Notes under the pieces: model-generated
The model's input: the letters and a program-made list of their open reading frames with translations, nothing else
What the model was told of the DNA's origin: nothing
Databases searched by the model: none
Source of the DNA: DASTDY01 sp035478375
GTDB lineage: Bacteria; Patescibacteriota; Saccharimonadia; Saccharimonadales; EFPC-124
DNA: 15,521 nucleotides
Reading direction: 5' to 3'
NCBI GenBank assembly: GCA_035478375.1
Contig: DATIJQ010000077.1
Span: forward strand, 1-15,521
Position numbers and translations under genes: made by a program
In this document: positions 12,725-15,521 of the stretch, in pieces
How positions within the stretch are numbered: position 1 is the first letter of the stretch
Layout of the letters: every line of letters begins with the position of its first letter

Positions 12725-14365
12725 ACGGGGGTAATAGAACAACTTTTAAAGTCACGCGGGCTGTTGGATGTTTCGGCACGCGATGCTTTTTGTGCGCCAA
12801 ATTACGAAGCCAGCAAGCATGACCCATTTTTGCTACCAGATATGGCAGCAGCCGTTGCACGACTCAAAAAAGCCAAAGAACGCGGCGAATTGGTATATAT
12901 TTATGGCGACTACGACATTGATGGTCTGACTGCCACGACTATTCTGCTTGATGCATTTGCCAGTTTTGGTATTCGTCGCGAGGCGTTTATCCCGAACCGC
13001 TTCACCGATGGGTATGGATTAAACAAAGATGCCATGCGCGAACTCGCCAAACGTGGCGCACAGCTAGTTGTAACCGTTGATTGTGGCAGTTTAAGCCATG
13101 CCGAAATCACGGTTGCAAACGAACTTGGCATGGACGTCATTGTGACCGACCACCACAGTGTAGCCGAGACAATGCCACCAGCCATTGCAACTATAAACCC
13201 CAAACGCCCCGACCACGCCTATCCATTTAAAGATTTAGCCGGCTGTGGAGTGGCCTTTAAGCTAGTGCAGGCATTGCAAACACAGCTGCCGGGCTTGCCA
13301 CAGGGGCAAGAAAAATGGCTGCTCGATCTGGTAGCGTTTGGCACGGTGTGCGACGTAGTGACGCTGCTGGATGAAAATCGTGCCAATGTTTTTTGGGGCT
13401 TGCAAGTTATGGCAAAAACGCGCCGACCAGGGCTTAAAGCGATTTTGCAGGCGACTAGTATTGACTTGGCAAAGTTAAACGCACGGTCTTTGGGCTTTGT
13501 GATCGGACCACATTTAAACGCTGCCGGTCGGTTAGAAACTGCTCAGCACAGCCTAGATTTACTGGTCGAAACAGACCCACTCAAAGCCCTAAACATCGCT
13601 TACAAGTTACAAGAAATGAACGTGCAACGCCGCGCCAATCAAGATAAAATCTTTGCTGCCGCACGCGAACAAGCCACACAGTTCAATAACGACCCGGTAC
13701 TTGTTTTAAGCGGCAAAGATTGGTCGCACGGCATTATTGGCATAGTGGCTGCCAAAATTTTAGAAAACTACGCCAAGCCAACATTCATTTTGGAAGAAAT
13801 AGGGGACGAGGCCAAAGGTTCAGCCCGCAGTTATGGTGATTTTAGTGCGGTCGAGGCAATCCGCGCCGCCGAAAAATGGCTTATAAAAGGCGGCGGGCAC
13901 AAACTCGCCGCTGGTGTGACGCTGCAAACTAAAAATATCGCAGGCTTTCGGCAAGCGGTCAACGATTTTTACCGAGCGCAGGGTTTTAAAGACCAGCTTA
14001 AACACCTCGAGCCGGTCGCCGACGCAATTGTACATAACGTAAAAGAACTCGATTTTGAACTGATAAAGTTTTTAAAAACGCTCGAACCGTTTGGCCACGG
14101 CAATCCCGAACCAGTGTTTTATTTGCCACGAGCCGTTGTTCATAAACGCCAGCATCTGGGCAAAGAAGGCACGCATTTAAAGTTAGAAGTCAGCGACGCG
14201 CAAGGCCACCGCTGGCCATTAATTGGTTTTAGCATGGCGCAAAAGTACGCACAAGATGTGGGTGAAGAAGTTGGTGTATGGTTCAAACTTATCGAAAATG
14301 AGTGGCGCGGGGTGGTCAAGCTAGAAGGCCAGCTCGTAAAAATGGCTGCTGCCCAAGATTTTTGA
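12722..14365 (+). CDS. recJ: Single-stranded-DNA-specific exonuclease RecJ
   Basis: This 547-residue DHH-family nuclease digests single-stranded DNA 5' to 3' in recombination and mismatch repair. Motif I GDYDIDG (62-68), motif II VTVDCG (117-122), motif III TDHH (142-145), motif IV GPHLNAAGR (262-270), GKDWSHGIIG (331-340) and the DHHA1 motif GGGHKLAAG (390-398) are all present. A C-terminal OB fold (about 430-540) completes the core. All metal-binding residues seem intact. The length is close to E. coli RecJ (577). ATG at 12722 has no Shine-Dalgarno; a -10 box lies 10 bases upstream, so the mRNA may be almost leaderless. It ends with TGA. Expression from the upstream wHTH promoter is also possible. 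Confidence 0.95.
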   Translation: MTGVIEQLLKSRGLLDVSARDAFCAPNYEASKHDPFLLPDMAAAVARLKKAKERGELVYIYGDYDIDGLTATTILLDAFASFGIRREAFIPNRFTDGYGLNKDAMRELAKRGAQLVVTVDCGSLSHAEITVANELGMDVIVTDHHSVAETMPPAIATINPKRPDHAYPFKDLAGCGVAFKLVQALQTQLPGLPQGQEKWLLDLVAFGTVCDVVTLLDENRANVFWGLQVMAKTRRPGLKAILQATSIDLAKLNARSLGFVIGPHLNAAGRLETAQHSLDLLVETDPLKALNIAYKLQEMNVQRRANQDKIFAAAREQATQFNNDPVLVLSGKDWSHGIIGIVAAKILENYAKPTFILEEIGDEAKGSARSYGDFSAVEAIRAAEKWLIKGGGHKLAAGVTLQTKNIAGFRQAVNDFYRAQGFKDQLKHLEPVADAIVHNVKELDFELIKFLKTLEPFGHGNPEPVFYLPRAVVHKRQHLGKEGTHLKLEVSDAQGHRWPLIGFSMAQKYAQDVGEEVGVWFKLIENEWRGVVKLEGQLVKMAAAQDF

Positions 14366-14376
14366 GCACGAAGGGC

Positions 14377-14405
14377 TTGCAACTTCGCCTCTGTTTTGCT
14401 AGAGT
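14377..14405 (+). promoter_or_regulatory. Promoter of rpsU
   Basis: TTGCAA (14377-14382) and TAGAGT (14400-14405) are 17 bases apart. The start should be near 14412, at or within 2 bases of the ATG at 14414, so the message is probably leaderless. Confidence 0.6.
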
Positions 14406-14413
14406 TAATGCAT

Positions 14414-14626
14414 ATGATTCAAGTTACTCGTAAAGACGCGAACGAAGCGAACGAAAACATTATCCGCCGGTTTACCCGCAAGGTGCAACAATCGGGCGTT
14501 TTGTCGCGCGTAAAAGCCAATCAGTTTTTCCAAAAACCCGAAAGCAAAACCGACCGCCGCAAACGTGCCATCATCCGCAAAGCCCGCAAAGCAGATAAGT
14601 TGATGCGCATTCGTTTGGGTCGCTAA
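14414..14626 (+). CDS. rpsU: Ribosomal protein S21
   Basis: This 70-residue, very basic protein matches bS21 from MIQVTRKDANEANENIIRRF to the Arg/Lys-rich tail RRKRAIIRKARKADKLMRIR. S21 sits near the 3' end of 16S rRNA on the 30S subunit and helps base-pairing with mRNA at initiation. ATG at 14414 gives the usual N-terminus; ATG at 14408, two codons earlier, is in frame and cannot be excluded. There is no Shine-Dalgarno. The stop codon overlaps the next start as TAATG. The recJ frame runs on into rpsU without another stop. The gene order rpsU-yqeY is common in bacteria. Confidence 0.94.
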   Translation: MIQVTRKDANEANENIIRRFTRKVQQSGVLSRVKANQFFQKPESKTDRRKRAIIRKARKADKLMRIRLGR

Positions 14627-15075
14627 TGCTCAAAGAAAAGCTCAATCAAGATATTAAAACAGCGCTGTTGGCCGGCGAAAAAGCTAAGGCAGAAGTTTTA
14701 AAAGCTCTTAAATCAGCTATTTTATACGAAGAAGTTGCGCTAAAAGTCCGCGCCGAAGGCTTAAACGACGCCCAAGTACAAACGGTGTTGGCTCGCGAAT
14801 CTAAAAAACGTGCCGACAGCGCCGCAATTTACCAGCAAGCTGGCGAAGCTGCGCGTGCCGAAGTCGAACTTGTCGAAAAGGCGATCATCGACACCTATTT
14901 GCCTGCACAACTCACCGACGAAGAATTGCAAAAAGTTGTTGCCGAAGTCATTGCTGCAGCTGGCGCGAACCTACAAATGGGTCCAATCATTGGCGCAGTA
15001 AAAGCTAAAGTCGGCACGCAGGCCGATGGCGCGCGCATTGCCGCTACAGTTAAAGCAGCCCTAGTGCAATCGTAA
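14626..15075 (+). CDS. yqeY: GatB/YqeY domain protein
   Basis: This 149-residue protein matches YqeY along its full length: LKEKLNQDIKTALLAGEKAK at the N-terminus, then an ESKKRADSAAIYQQAG helix and the C-terminal MGPIIGAVKAKVG (117-129). The fold is shared with the tRNA-binding tail of the GatB amidotransferase subunit, so binding to tRNA is suggested, but the role of stand-alone YqeY is not settled. Its ATG overlaps the rpsU stop by one base (TAATG), so it is likely translated by coupling; no good Shine-Dalgarno is present. Only 10 bases separate it from adk. Confidence 0.92.
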   Translation: MLKEKLNQDIKTALLAGEKAKAEVLKALKSAILYEEVALKVRAEGLNDAQVQTVLARESKKRADSAAIYQQAGEAARAEVELVEKAIIDTYLPAQLTDEELQKVVAEVIAAAGANLQMGPIIGAVKAKVGTQADGARIAATVKAALVQS

Positions 15076-15085
15076 AAGGGGAAGT

Positions 15086-15521
15086 ATGATTATATTTTTT
15101 GGTCCCGCGGGCGCAGGCAAAAGCGTGCAGGGGCAGATTTTATCGGCGCGGTATGGGTGGCGTTGGCTTTCGGCCGGGCAATTGCTGCGTGATACGCGTA
15201 ACCCTGAATTGCTTAAAGAAATGAGCACTGGTAAGTTGGTTAATAACGACATGGCTAATAAGGTAATGCTCGACGCGCTTAACCGTTCAAAAAATATCGA
15301 TCATGTTATTGTTGATGGTTTCCCGCGCGAACTCAGCCAGGCAAAGTGGCTGCTCGACGCTGAACCGGAGCATGAGCGTTCCATTAAAAAAGTCGTCGTG
15401 CTTGAGGTGCCCAAAGAAGAACTCATTCGCCGGCTAACCGTTCGCGGCCGCGCCGACGACACCGCCGAAGCAATCGAAGAACGTCTCCATATTTACCGCA
15501 CCAAAATCTACCCAATTTTGG
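15086..15521 (+). CDS. adk: Adenylate kinase, short-LID form (3' end cut by window)
   Basis: The first 145 residues are in the window; the frame is open at the edge. Adenylate kinase interconverts ATP + AMP and 2 ADP. The P-loop is GPAGAGKS (6-13), the AMP-site region is LSAGQLLR (28-35), and the nucleotide-binding motif is VDGFPRE (76-82). The RRLTVRGRADDTAEAIEERL segment (115-134) joins the two LID-flanking motifs directly, so the long zinc-binding LID is missing. The short LID is found in some adenylate kinases and in UMP/CMP kinases, so the exact nucleotide is open. Its ribosome-binding site AAGGGGA (15076-15082) is 3 bases before ATG. It follows yqeY in the same operon. Confidence 0.9.
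   Translation, partial: MIIFFGPAGAGKSVQGQILSARYGWRWLSAGQLLRDTRNPELLKEMSTGKLVNNDMANKVMLDALNRSKNIDHVIVDGFPRELSQAKWLLDAEPEHERSIKKVVVLEVPKEELIRRLTVRGRADDTAEAIEERLHIYRTKIYPIL

Noticed and set aside
14363..14365. TGA recoded as an amino acid, as in SR1 or Gracilibacteria
   Set aside because: RecJ ends at its normal length here and S21 must start anew; tryptophan is coded by TGG throughout and no TGA interrupts a conserved domain.

Overview
The window most likely comes from a Candidate Phyla Radiation bacterium, with Saccharibacteria (TM7) the best guess. This rests on the gene set and style: a small IF-2 with almost no N-terminal extension, a KGG-repeat protein, a very short 5S rRNA, a four-domain S1 protein, compact overlapping genes, several starts with no room for a leader, and unfamiliar long proteins beside housekeeping genes. 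TGA acts as a stop (end of recJ), so the SR1/Gracilibacteria code is not in use. I made this assignment by eye, without a search.

Layout. 1-709: 3' end of a 23S rRNA gene, a structured spacer, a 5S rRNA gene and a strong terminator. 778-1131: promoter and a KGG-repeat protein, convergent with and overlapping a HExxH metallopeptidase that carries a zinc ribbon (minus strand). That gene in turn overlaps a ROK-family sugar kinase. 2383-2875: divergent small surface protein with an LPXTG-like signal. 2883-5861: rpsA-like S1 protein followed by infB (IF-2). 5868-8197: two unfamiliar genes, a 617-aa single-span membrane protein with five threonine-centred repeats and a 104-aa acidic protein, ending in a terminator that also serves the opposite strand. 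8187-11580: minus-strand priA-def-fmt cluster (replication restart, peptide deformylase, Met-tRNA formyltransferase). 11647-14365: phosphoribosyltransferase-like protein, winged-helix regulator and recJ exonuclease. 14377-15521: rpsU-yqeY-adk run, with adk cut by the window end.

How the genes work together. Most are translation and genome-maintenance functions: rRNA, S1, IF-2 and S21 build or start the ribosome; Fmt formylates the initiator tRNA that IF-2 uses and Def later removes the formyl group; PriA and RecJ restart and repair replication forks. The most interesting unexplained element is the 617-aa protein. Its proline/glutamine-rich cytoplasmic segment carries five D/P-rich repeats of the form T-Q-x-[ILV], often followed by Pro. 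This fits sites for a Ser/Thr kinase read by an FHA domain, placed before a single membrane span and an outside domain.
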